Origin: Primula veris
Taxonomy: Eukaryota; Streptophyta; Magnoliopsida; Ericales; Primulaceae
Assembly: GCA_963682055.1 (NCBI GenBank)
Contig: OY821743.1
Span: 29,808,702 to 29,872,701, forward strand
Direction: 5' to 3'
DNA length: 64,000 nt
Under the pieces are notes generated by a model. That model did no database searches. It saw only the letters and a list, made by a program, of their open reading frames with translations, and was not told the origin of the DNA. The translations under genes were made by a program, and so were the position numbers. This document shows, piece by piece, positions 1 through 9,720 of this stretch (positions within the stretch are counted from its first letter, which is position 1; every line of letters starts with the position of its first letter).

Positions 1-570
1 TAACTGGCAATACGATGCCGGCCGCTGTCATGGCCGTCATGCATGCCGCCAGCTGAGCTTGTAGCTGTGTGTAGTTCCTTTCATCGGCTAAGGGAACGAC
101 ATGTTGTACCTCCACCGTGGGTGGTGTAATCACCCTCGGAGAATTAGTCGGCAGTCGTGGCGACTGTCCGAGTACACGATCCTCGGGCATGCCAAACTGA
201 TGAGCCTCGTCCGTTTGTAAACGGGCACCAGAGTTGACCGAGGTCGTAGGCAAAGGGACTCTTGAGCTCGGCCCTGCTTGGGACCCGGTTAAGCGTCTTC
301 GTGCACGCCTTAATACGGGCACGTCTTGTTCGTCCTCTGAGGACGAAATGTGTTCGTCGACAATTCCTTCGATGAAATGTCGGGGTGGTTCGACCGGTTG
401 TTCTTGGTTTGCGTAGGAGTTTGTTGGTTGGTTTCCGGATTGGATAGCTTCATATCTGTCGCGGATAGCGAGTAGATCGTCGAGGTCTTGTTGGCTAATT
501 TGTGTGTTTTGGTTATTGGTTTCTACTATCTCGGGATGGGTTTCCTCTACATTGGTAACCATTGTCGCTC
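1..570 (-). CDS. Ty3/gypsy retrotransposon gag, N-terminal part (runs off left edge)
   Basis: On the minus strand an open frame starts at an ATG near position 561, just inside the primer-binding site of the adjacent LTR, and stays open to the left edge. The translation begins MVTNVEETHPEIVETN and is rich in Gln, Asn, Glu and Pro. It has an acidic Ser-Ser-Ser-Glu-Asp patch followed by an Arg-rich patch, a composition common at the start of plant gypsy gag proteins. No capsid or zinc-knuckle motif is reached before the edge. The assignment rests mainly on position (LTR, then PBS, then ORF). The LTR and PBS look intact and young, so the element may continue complete to the left. Lineage (Athila or Tat) cannot be decided from this part. 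Confidence 0.7.
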
Positions 571-619
571 GTCTGGCAGAGTATTGGTATTCGAATTCTA
601 AACTAGTTGGGAACTAGAT

Positions 620-639
620 GATTCCCGAAGACGGCGCCA
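620..639 (-). other. Retrotransposon primer-binding site
   Basis: Two bases inside the LTR end, the minus strand reads TGGCGCCGTCTTCGGGAA. This closely resembles the TGGCGCCGTTGCCGGGGA site, complementary to the 3' end of tRNA-Asp, that is used by plant Ty3/gypsy elements of the Athila/Tat group. It fixes the minus-strand orientation of the element and shows that the neighbouring LTR is its 5' LTR. Confidence 0.75.
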
Positions 640-641
640 TT

Positions 642-1210
642 TGATAAAGCCATAACTTTGGTCGGTTGCGTTAGGCTTTTCAACAAAGATAAAAATGACA
701 AATCGACCGTGAATAAATGATGCTTCCTGATCTTTATTATGACTCGGATTCTTGTACTTGTTCGGACTATTACACTTGTTCGGATTCGTATTCCGATTTT
801 ACAATTATGCTCGATATAACTATTTAATCTCTCGTCTTGATCTTTCTCCTCCTTTACTCGATGCTCGGCTGTCTTTTCTCGGTTTGTTTCTTGGAGTGAT
901 ATGCTTTGGTTAGTTTCTCTCTTTTCTTAACTTCTCTCTATATTTTTTGGATAGATTTTCTGGTCCTTTTCTAGGAGGGGTAGTGGGCTATTTATAGGCA
1001 ACTGCGCCTTCTAGGATAGTGACAAATGTCTTCATCCCAGGGATTTCTCAGACAAGGGTCCCCCTTTGATTGGGCTTGGGCTTTGTGTTGTAGCCCCTCA
1101 ATCCCTACAACCAATATGAGATGACCCATTTAAGCGTTGGATGCCCATTTATAAAGTGGGTTGATTATGACCCGAATAAAATATTCGGGTCTGATTTTTG
1201 TGTTCTATCA
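642..1210 (-). mobile_element. 5' LTR of the minus-strand gypsy element
   Basis: This is a 569 bp LTR with TG..CA ends (TGATAGAACAC at the outer end, GGCTTTATCA at the PBS end). It contains a TATA-like box (TATAAATAG, minus strand, near 991-999) and a CT/GA-rich leader. An inverted copy of the same length lies at 1407-1975. By eye the two copies differ at one base in the C-run near 1060, so they separated recently or have been homogenised. Confidence 0.85.
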
Positions 1211-1406
1211 ACACCCCTTTATAGGAGTTTTCCTCGAAAGAAGATATTAGGATAGGAAACATTAAATGTGCCCCCCTGGGAACCGTCACGAGTCTATTGC
1301 ATTTCTCGATGAAGCATTTGGAAAAATAAGACCGAAGTAACGTTCTCGACAAACCGAACATGACTCCCCCGACATGGAAACCACGCCGAGGAAGTCAGGG
1401 AGCACT
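1211..1406. other. Spacer between two inverted LTRs
   Basis: This 196 bp segment separates the outer ends of two divergent LTRs. It has no convincing ORF. Next to each LTR there is a short purine-rich run that could be a polypurine tract (AAAGGGGTGT on the minus strand at the left, GAGGAAGTCAGGGAG on the plus strand at the right). It may therefore be internal retrotransposon sequence rather than host DNA. Confidence 0.4.
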
Positions 1407-1975
1407 TGATAGAACACAAAAATCAGACCCGAATATTTTATTCGGGTCATAATCAACCCACTTTATAAATGGGCATCCAACGCTTAAATGGGTCATCTCA
1501 TATTGGTTGTAGGGATTGAGGGGCTACAACACAAAGCCCAAGCCCAATCAAAGGGGAACCCTTGTCTGAGAAATCCCTGGGATGAAGACATTTGTCACTA
1601 TCCTAGAAGGCGCAGTTGCCTATAAATAGCCCACTACCCCTCCTAGAAAAGGACCAGAAAATCTATCCAAAAAATATAGAGAGAAGTTAAGAAAAGAGAG
1701 AAACTAACCAAAGCATATCACTCCAAGAAACAAACCGAGAAAAGACAGCCGAGCATCGAGTAAAGGAGGAGAAAGATCAAGACGAGAGATTAAATAGTTA
1801 TATCGAGCATAATTGTAAAATCGGAATACGAATCCGAACAAGTGTAATAGTCCGAACAAGTACAAGAATCCGAGTCATAATAAAGATCAGGAAGCATCAT
1901 TTATTCACGGTCGATTTGTCATTTTTATCTTTGTTGAAAAGCCTAACGCAACCGACCAAAGTTATGGCTTTATCA
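1407..1975 (+). mobile_element. LTR, inverted near-identical copy
   Basis: This is a 569 bp LTR in plus orientation, starting TGATAGAACAC and ending GGCTTTATCA, with TATAAATAG near 1621. No primer-binding site follows at 1976, so it is a 3' LTR or a solo LTR and not a 5' LTR. The 5 bp flanks (gcact on the left, attag on the right) do not match, so it lacks the target duplication expected of a simple solo LTR. Confidence 0.8.
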
Positions 1976-2137
1976 ATTAGAATATATTTGTTACATGACA
2001 AATGTGTAACTATCAAGTTATATTATAGGAAAAAGCGAAATAAGTTTCTGGACTTATCATCATATACCAATTCCGAACAAGAGCCCGTCCCCTTTTTTTC
2101 TCAGAGGACATTAACCATTAACCTGCTCCATAGATTG

Positions 2138-3257
2138 GGGATTCTTTATTACATAGGGGAATTACTTATGGGTATAAGTGACGTGGGATTGCAGCAATCC
2201 CACCGTGTCACTGAATTTTTAATTTTTTTTCTTTCCTTTTTTTTGTCTGTGATTTTGTTTTTTTTATTTCGTTTTCGTATATCAAAAAATTCCCCAATTT
2301 TACCTAAAAACTTTTTCAATTTTATTCAAAAACTTCCCCAATTTTATAAAAAAAAAAAAAAACTATAACCATCAACCTACTTCATATATCAAATTAATAT
2401 ATTTTTTTATCAAATCAACGTCACTTTACCACTATAATTATCCCCAATTTTACCAAAAAAAAAAACCTCCCAATCTAAAAAAAAAAAAAAAACTTTTTCA
2501 ATTTTATCAAAAAAAAACCCTAACCATCGACCATCAACCATCAAACTCGTTCGTATATCAAATTAATATATATTTTTCTCAAATCAACATCACTCTACCA
2601 CTACATTTATCCTCAATTTTCCCCTAAAAAAAAACATATCCCAATTTATCCCAATTGTAAAATTGAGAGAGGTTTTATTTTGGTATACTAAATTGAGTAT
2701 ACCAAAATAAAACCTCTCCCAATTTTACATATAAATTGGGATAAATTGGGATATGTTTTTTTTAGGGGAAAATTGAGGATAAATGTAGTGGTAGAGTGAA
2801 GTTGATTTGAGAAAAATATATATTAATTTGATATACGAACGAGTTTGATGGTTGATGGTCGATGGTTAAAGTTTTTTTTTGGATAAAATTGAAAAAGTTT
2901 TTTTTTTTTTTTAGATTGGGAGGTTTTTTTTTGTTAAAATTGGGGATAATTATAGTGGTAAAGTGACGTTGATTTGATAAAAAAATATATTAATTTGATA
3001 TATGAAGTAGGTTGATGGTTATAGTTTTTTTTTTTTGATAAAATTGGGAAAGTTTTTGAATAAAATTGAAAAAGTTTTTAGGTAAAATTGGGAAATTTTT
3101 TGATATACGAAAACGAAATAAAAAAAACAAAATCACAGACAAAAAAAGGAAAGAAAAAAAAAATAATAAAAAATTCAGTGACACGCAGACGTGGGATTGC
3201 TGCAATCCCACGTCCCTTATACCCATAAGTAATTCCGCTATGTAATAAAGAATCCCC
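2138..3257. repeat. Large foldback (inverted repeat) element, ~1.1 kb
   Basis: Two arms of about 555 bp are inverted copies of each other around a centre near 2692 (GGTATACT..AGTATACC). Both outer ends read GGGGATTCTTTATTACATAG. Near each end is a small palindrome, GTGGGATTGC followed by its complement. The arms diverge only by scattered substitutions and by differences in poly(A)/poly(T) run length. No coding potential is credible. Transcription across it would give a long hairpin RNA. Family unknown; a foldback-type DNA element or an inverted duplication are both possible. Confidence 0.85.
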
Positions 3258-4873
3258 CTCCATAGAGAAGCACATATTTTATAAACTTTGATTAGCATAA
3301 ATGGACATATATTTGGTAGCAAAAAGGAAAGAGAAAATCATTAACTTTTTTGTTTCTTTCAATCACGTCATACCCATGTTATTGGTTCATTCTGTGAGTG
3401 GTGTCTGATATCTCTGCTTGTTCTATCAGCTTATACAACTTTGTCTTCAGTACAATAAAGTTAAATTGCAGTAACAATGGTTCATTTTTCTTTATTTATA
3501 ATGACCACGGCTTTATGTGTTTTAAACCAAGATTATTTGATTTTTGACTAATAGGCTACTACTATGTACTTTATTTGGCAAGATGTGTTTAAAATTTAGA
3601 TTGTTTCCTTGTTACAGACGTGACCTTGTTTTCTTGCGACTTTTACAGTCATGAGATATGGAGCTCATCATGAATTGGAGATTGTACTACCAAATAATTC
3701 AGACTAGTTTTATTCGTTTTTTTTTTGTCTAGGTTTTGTTCGTTTGAACTGGTTTATTAGTTAGTAATACTTATTAGAGTAAGAATTATTTAGCAATCAT
3801 ACACTTTAACCCATCTTTCTTTGCATTATACTTCAAACTGATGGAAAAGAACATGTCGGTAGGTCTGTAAAGCATATTGAAGGGTGGGTGGGTGACTTAG
3901 GCTTGTCTTCCCAAAACAAAATGAAATGTCATTCTGCCAGTCAGTTTTATTTTTGAGTTATGAGACATTTTTCTTAAGATAATGCAGGTCATTTTTTGAT
4001 GAATAAATTCCTAATTCCAAAATAATAAGGTATAGTTCTTGCGCATAGACTTTTGCTGATGCTGCAGTTTATGTTTGATGATTTTCCAAATTAATAGAGC
4101 AAAGAACGTAAGTTTATATTGAATATAGATAACTGCTGGTTTGGCACTAACAGAGTTTGGTTTGCTGACTGTGAAAATTTGTTTTTTTTGAAAACTGAGA
4201 TACTTCTTTTTAGCCAAATCGGCAGAAACATACATATCCAAATGTTCAAGCCAAAAAGTCGAATGCTCAATTACATTATTATTATCTCTTGCATAGATAG
4301 CCAAGTATTGTTTTATAACTACAGTTAAACAAAGTTTGTATCTATGCAGAGATTTTGGACACCTAATCAATAAAATTCGATAAAAGAATTAGCTCGTAAA
4401 ATCATCGAATTTGGTTGAGACCTTCTAACTATTTGGTGGTGTTGGTGCTCTTTCTTCCACTATCGATGTGACCATGTCTATCGGAGACTGCAAAATACAC
4501 TAGTGAGAGGAAGATCACCCTGTTGAGCTATTGCAATTTACAACACATAACTATTGCAAACTTATCGTTTAATTAAAGTTTGTCTAATGTGGCAGTACAG
4601 TTAGAAATTCAAGTAAATGGTAGTAACATGAAACGTGCCAAAAGTCATACTATAACAAGAGCAACATATTTCACCAAATCTGTACGTGAGAAAAGTTTGG
4701 TACAATAGATTCTTGGAGACCACACGAGTTGCTAAAAAGATGTGATGGATGATATTTATGATCGTACTTATTATTCCTGGTAAAATGACATCTAACCAGA
4801 CATGTACGTCTTCTCTCTGTAATATGCCAAGCCAAATAAAAATTTATTTTGAACTTCCAAAAGGTGCAAAAAC
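3258..4873. other. No recognised gene
   Basis: AT-rich sequence. Open frames such as that at 4011-4370 on the minus strand (119 codons) have a counterpart open frame on the other strand, match nothing I recognise and lack splice-coupled continuation. I see no RNA gene or repeat structure that I can support here. Confidence 0.5.
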
Positions 4874-5070
4874 AAGTAAGAGGAGGTTTAGAAATTGCGT
4901 CGAATAAACCGACTAATTATCTTGCCGTTATTACTAGAGAGAGTGGTACTCAAGTGTTTCTACAAATTTGGCCTGACCAACTGTGGTCGTTAATTAACTC
5001 TGATTTATCGTAACTTTTATTTATTTCTCTTTCAAAAAAAAAAAAAAAGTAAGAGGAGGTTTAGAAATTG
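4874..5070 (+). mobile_element. Poly(A)-tailed insertion with a 22-24 bp target duplication
   Basis: The string GTAAGAGGAGGTTTAGAAAT occurs at 4876-4895 and again from 5049, as part of a 22-24 bp direct repeat. Between the copies lies a unique insert of about 150 bp (4898-5048) that ends in about 14 A residues. A poly(A) tail plus a long target duplication is the mark of target-primed reverse transcription. The insert is therefore a 5'-truncated LINE end or another reverse-transcribed RNA. It has no coding region. Confidence 0.8.
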
Positions 5071-5321
5071 AATCTGATCTTTAATTTAGTCTAGAATAAG
5101 CGTCACGTTGCTGCTAAATAACGTTTCATTCCAGCATTATTAATGATTAACCAAATATATCATTAAGTCCTTGACAATGGCAATTATAGTATTTGTTGAA
5201 ATTAAACGTGACATGAGTTAAATTTAGTTGTGAATATTGATGTTGAATATTAACGGTTATTCTGATTCTAAAACTAAGACTTTTGCTTTGCAAAACACGT
5301 TTCTTCCTTAATATCTATTCC

Positions 5322-5525
5322 CACTACTAAAAAAAAATAAAAAAATGTCAATGTCAGTTTACCATTAGAGCGTCTGTTGCTAAACTGATGGTAAAGTGAA
5401 TGTCGCTAAATTTAAAAACAGTTTAGCAATATTTTTTGTTGCTAAACTGTTGCTAAAATTTAGCGACACTCATTTTACCATCAGTTTTTAAAAAGTAAAC
5501 TGTTACTAACTTTATTTTTTCTTAT
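5322..5525. mobile_element. CACTA-like non-autonomous element
   Basis: It starts CACTACTAAAAAAA and has internal inverted repeats around the words TAAACTG, TTTAGCGACA and TTACCATCAG, ending in TTTTTTCTTATA. CACTACNA-AAA ends and sub-terminal TTTAGCGAC repeats are typical of plant CACTA (EnSpm) elements. A related but more diverged copy is at 22731-22904. No target duplication is certain. Confidence 0.55.
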
Positions 5526-6013
5526 AATCAACCCAAATAATTCAACCAAATGTATATCTAAACCATGTCACTTAATAGAGTAAATTATTGATGAGAAAAG
5601 CTTATAAGATTAATGAATTTCATGATGCCCTATAAACTTTTTGTCACATCTACGGGTAAGCATATACATTCTAATCAGTTTGGTTGGCACACTAAACCTA
5701 CCATAAGATTGAACAGTTAATTATTGAAAAAGTTAAGGCGATATTAATTAAACGTTTGGTTGTGTATCATCATCACTCATCACTATAAACGTGTGTTTTT
5801 TGACTTTTGAGTGACTATGATCAGTTGAGAAGAGTTTTTTTTATTTAATTTGTTCATATGAGTCGAAAAGTGTGACAACATGCATGGTTTATCAAGTAAA
5901 GAAGGGGCTCTTAATTGGTGATAGTTCGATTCTTTTTGTTAATTGGATGTCACGGTCACATTATATACAACCCTATAATGAGACAAAATACAATATTACC
6001 TACGCATTTGGTC

Positions 6014-6558
6014 CTTTTAATTAGAAGTGTACATAAATCGAACCAAACTGAACAAACCGATCGAACCAAATCGAATCGATCAAAAACCGAACCAAACCGA
6101 TTAGTAATTGGTTTGGTTTGATTTGAAATTTGATAAACCGATTTGCGATTTTAGTAGTTTTCAAATCAAACCGAACCGATTATTTTTATTCATATATATA
6201 TATATATATATAATATAATTATTTATATATATACATCAATAAGGTATGATGTTTTACTTACTATTTATAGTTATTAATAATATATTTTGTTAAATCATTT
6301 GTAAATTTAGTTGTTATTCGATTTTTAGTTTAAAGTTGCAAATGAAATATAAGAGAAAACTTTACGAAATTAGTGTAATTTTGAATATTGTGTTTTTTAT
6401 TTGTTAAAGTTTAAATCGAACTAACCCGAGTATGATTGGTTTGGTTTGGTTCGATTCTGGGGATTTTTTTGGTCAAAACCGAACCGAACCGATTGTTTTT
6501 GATTGGTTTGGTTCACATTTTACTCAAAAACCGAACCGTGTACACCCCTACTTTTAAT
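6014..6558. mobile_element. hAT-like non-autonomous element A with 8 bp TSD
   Basis: The element occupies 6022-6550 (529 bp). Its terminal inverted repeats are TAGAAGTGTACA and TAGGGGTGTACA (read inward), with sub-terminal clusters of the words GGTTTGGTT / AACCGAACC. It is flanked by a perfect 8 bp duplication, CTTTTAAT, at 6014-6021 and 6551-6558. TIR type and TSD length fit the hAT superfamily. No transposase ORF. An (AT)n run lies inside near 6196-6212. Confidence 0.75.
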
Positions 6559-7355
6559 TAGGGCTGTAAGTAAAATCCGTGAATTCTATACGAACCGTTG
6601 GTTTGGTTAGGTTTGATTTAGGTTTTGAATTCTAATGGTTTGGTTTTGTATTTAAAAATTTCAAATACGTCATTAATAGTTTGGTTTAGATTTCAATTTT
6701 GTTAATCCGAACCAAACCAATCCGATACAAACCATTAAATCCAATCCAAACCATTAAATGCAATTTGTTATATTTCTTAAAAATAAGCATTAATATTTAC
6801 TCTACTTATGGGGAAAAAAACTAAAACTGTTTATAATAAATAATCATATATATTATTTAATATAATGAACAATAATAATTCTGAAAAAGATTGCAAAAGT
6901 CTTAACCTTTATATTCTCTCAATGCTACATATATGAATCATATTTTTTTTATTTTCTAACCGAATTAATATGTTATCATGCATTGTATGCATGGTTGAAA
7001 AGAGTATATGAAAAATGTTTGTATTTATTAGTGTCGGTTATAGTTAGTTTGAAATTATTTTTCATATTATTTTTGTTTGTAAATAATTGTCATTAAAATA
7101 TGTATTAATTTAGATTAAATAACGAATGACAAGTATTATTAAAAACTGAATCCGATCTGAATTCGCACCGAACCATTGAATCCATAAAACCAACCCAAAC
7201 CGATCCGATCCGATCCGTTAGGTTTGGTTTGGTTTGGATTGAAAAAATAAATGGCTTGGTTTGAATCCAAAATTTCACAATCCGTTTTTAATGGTTTGGT
7301 TTAGAAACGACGATAATCCGTTCAAATCCGAAATATTTACACCTCCACTTTGAAT
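6551..7355. mobile_element. hAT-like non-autonomous element B, abutting element A
   Basis: This element occupies 6559-7347 (789 bp). It begins TAGGGCTGTAAGTAAA and ends ATTTACACCTCCA (inward TGGAGGTGTAAAT), with GGTTTGGTT-type sub-terminal repeats like element A. Its left flank CTTTTAAT (6551-6558) is also the right TSD of element A. Its right flank is CTTTGAAT (7348-7355), one mismatch away. The two elements therefore share one target site. No coding region. Confidence 0.65.
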
Positions 7356-7423
7356 GATTTGAATGTTTACACTCACAAAATCCATTAAAATTAAAGGGAT
7401 TCAAACTTCATGTTTAAAGAACT

Positions 7424-7835
7424 ACCAATATAGTCCTAGCTATGAGTTGACGTGCCAACTACCCATATATAGTTCTTTAAAAACGTGGTAGTATTGAGAT
7501 TGCAAAACTAAAAACGGTTGGTACAAAAAGAAATACATGGATTTGATCTTATTTATTGTATGTCATACAAATACAGAAGTATGTCATACTATAAAGAAGA
7601 AATACCTGGATTTGAACTTCTTTATTGCATTTACACCTCTACTTTAAATGATTTGAATGTTTATACTCACAAATTAAAGAAAGTTGAATTTTACATACAA
7701 TAAAGAAGATCAAATCCAGGTATTTCTTTTTGTACCAAACGTTCTTAGTCTTGCAATCTCAATATTACCACGTTTTTAAAGAACTATAAATTGGTAGTTG
7801 GCAAATCAACTCATAGCAAGGACTATATTTGGTTT
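7424..7835. repeat. Composite foldback element
   Basis: The arms at about 7424-7560 and 7698-7832 are inverted copies with about 90% identity by eye; both contain TTCTTTAAAAACGTGGTA and TTTGGTACAAAAAGAAAT. Between them a third, direct copy of the inner arm (7597-7629) is followed by a copy of the end of hAT-like element B (ACACCTCTACTTTAAATGAT, 7634-7653; original at 7339-7358). The structure looks like repeated local rearrangement rather than a simple MITE. Confidence 0.7.
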
Positions 7836-7924
7836 TTTGGCACATCAACTTTATTTTGTGATAATTGAGATCTTGTATATATGCTATGGCATGTCGACAT
7901 GTTTGTACTACATTCTTTTGGATT

Positions 7925-8330
7925 TTAATGAGATTTGAATTGGCCTCTCCAAGTACTGAATAAACTGTTAAAACTGAACCAAGTCGAGGGTACCCCTAAT
8001 AGCCCGCGAACGGGAGCAAGGAGCACAATCTATTTGTTGAATTTCCTTGACGCGGATCGCGCCGGGGTTCGTTGCTTTGCCAGGAAATGTGTACACAAGG
8101 CCCCCTCGTGGGAGACGACGAGCACACACTCACCCAGCGAGGATGGACAAGGAAAGGCCCAAGGACTGATCCGGTGCCCTCCCGATTTATATACGAGTTC
8201 ACGGGTCGTGCAACTTTACCTCAAAGGGGTTTTTACAGTAATTTGTTGGTTCAAACTAAACTTAACTAGTATACTTTTAGTTAAGTCGATCTACAAAAAA
8301 ACATGTTTCACCAGTCCATAGGTCTTCTTG
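7925..8330. other. GC-rich fragment, probably retrotransposon-derived
   Basis: The base composition jumps from very AT-rich to clearly GC-richer between about 7975 and 8215. Open frames on both strands (128 codons on plus, 68 on minus) show no family I recognise. On the minus strand a TATA-like GTATATAAATC (8189-8199) sits inside, suggesting a piece of an LTR promoter. No ends or target duplications can be seen, so the call is compositional only. Confidence 0.35.
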
Positions 8331-8339
8331 CATGAGCAT

Positions 8340-9195
8340 AAAATTAACACAGAAAATCATATATTTCACCGGTCGCCACGTGTTTGCTCGTTAAATAAAC
8401 AAACCGGTCATAAATAGAAATTTAACGTTCGTTAACTAAACGAACCGAACATGAACACGTTCATTTGTTAAGAGTTTGGTTCGTTAAAAGTTTGAAAAAC
8501 AAGTTAGATTCATTGGTATTGTATATTATGCTATGTATTAGTAGGTAAAAAATAAAGTATGACATAAATTTTAAAAGACGACAATTTTAATAACCCGCAT
8601 TATGTGAAAATTTTCTGTATATGAATCATGTCTATAAAGAACAAGTATCATTTAGATACAAGGTAAGTTCACTTAAAAATCTTAACATATGTATATTTCG
8701 GGTGGAGCGAGTATTTTGGTTTAGCGGGGACGCAACATAAATATAGTTAGTCGAAATTTCTCTAAACTTTAGAAGATGAACATACAAATGTAATTTTGTT
8801 AGTGGAACTCTTTTTATACCGTATACAAAGAACTATATATCTGTAGAATTTTTTCTAAACGTATATTCTATTAAGTAAAATGTGCTTTAATGATTAATCA
8901 ACAATCAATTGAAAAAGAAAAATTGGTAATTGATCAAACATCATCTGATGAACCACTTACTAATTTATCAACCAAGTGAAATGATGCTAGTAAAACCTTC
9001 CAAAAATACCGCTATATTTTTTTATTAATTAAAATAATATCATGCTCACATAAAAAAAAATAAAAAAAAATAACAACTAATAACACTATGTGACCCTCTT
9101 TAACAGCCAAAAATTCTTTTAAATATTATACTATTTTTTTTGTATTATCCTCGTATTTGTATTATAACTACACTTATTTTTATATTTTAATTGCA
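8340..9195. other. No recognised gene; possible body of a Helitron-like element
   Basis: AT-rich, without credible ORFs. It lies upstream of a Helitron-like terminus (9195-9236) and might be its body, but no TC 5' end could be identified. Confidence 0.3.
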
Positions 9196-9234
9196 TTGCG
9201 CGTCACACACGCAACGCGTGGGGCACGATTATTA

Positions 9235-9236
<2 letters not shown>
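9195..9236 (+). mobile_element. Helitron-like 3' terminus
   Basis: A short GC-rich hairpin (TTGCG..CGCAA) is followed by CGCGTGGGGCACGATTATTAG and then T, in an otherwise AT-rich setting. Plant Helitrons end with such a GC-rich stem-loop some 10-15 bases before CTRR, inserted before a T. Here the last bases are TTAG and not CTAG, so the call is tentative. Confidence 0.4.

Positions 9237-9237
<1 letters not shown>

Positions 9238-9270
<33 letters not shown>
9238..9270. repeat. (AT)n microsatellite
   Basis: About 16 TA dinucleotides in a row directly after the Helitron-like terminus. Confidence 0.9.
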
Positions 9271-9273
<3 letters not shown>

Positions 9274-9282
9274 AATGTTACA

Positions 9283-9440
9283 TGTACATCAACTTTGATA
9301 TTTATTTAAAAAACGCTCTAAATTAAGATTTGATTAATGCAAATTTACACGGTTTCACAACGAGAACACAAATATGCGTCTTGTTTTTTTTTTTCTTTTC
9401 GAAATGTATAAATTTTTTTTCGAGATGTATAATGTTTTGA
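9283..9440. repeat. Single arm of the MITE family found at 33.7-34.0 kb
   Basis: The stretch with AAACGCTCTAAATTAAGATT, TTGATTAATGCAAAT and ACACAAATATGCGTCTTG matches both arms of the foldback MITE at 33683-33967. Only one arm is clear here, followed by a poly(T) run and CGAGATGTATAATG. It is a dispersed copy that has lost or changed its second arm. Confidence 0.6.
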
Positions 9441-9569
9441 TTAATCCCAATTTATTCTTATAAAAAAATTTAAAAATATATATACATATATATATTTTGG
9501 TCACCATTTTGTATCGTTCTCTTGTTAGACGGTACATTGTCGAGTTAAATTCACCACCGTTAGACTAGG

Positions 9570-9720
9570 AAATGAAATGGTTAGATGACTCAATTTCAAT
9601 AACTAATTTACTTTTTTATTTTTATTATATTTTAAACAAATTAGTTTTTGATAAATTAAAAATAAATATTACAACACAATAAAAACCCTAATAAAAATAT
9701 AAAACCCTAGTGGAAACTAG
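9570..9720 (+). repeat. Dispersed MITE core repeat, copy 1
   Basis: It contains TTACAACACAATAAAAA and AAAATATAAAACCCTA. The same core recurs at about 24720-24870 and 33100-33180 on this strand and at about 15900-16030 inverted, making a dispersed AT-rich family. The 33 kb copy lies inside clear terminal inverted repeats. Confidence 0.55.

Noticed and set aside
1916..2368. 150-codon plus-strand frame starting in the LTR
   Set aside because: Crosses the LTR boundary into the arm of the foldback; no protein family resemblance and low-complexity Phe/Lys runs at its end.
2990..3322. Minus-strand frame of 110 codons
   Set aside because: It is the inverted copy of the previous frame within the foldback and has the same low-complexity composition.
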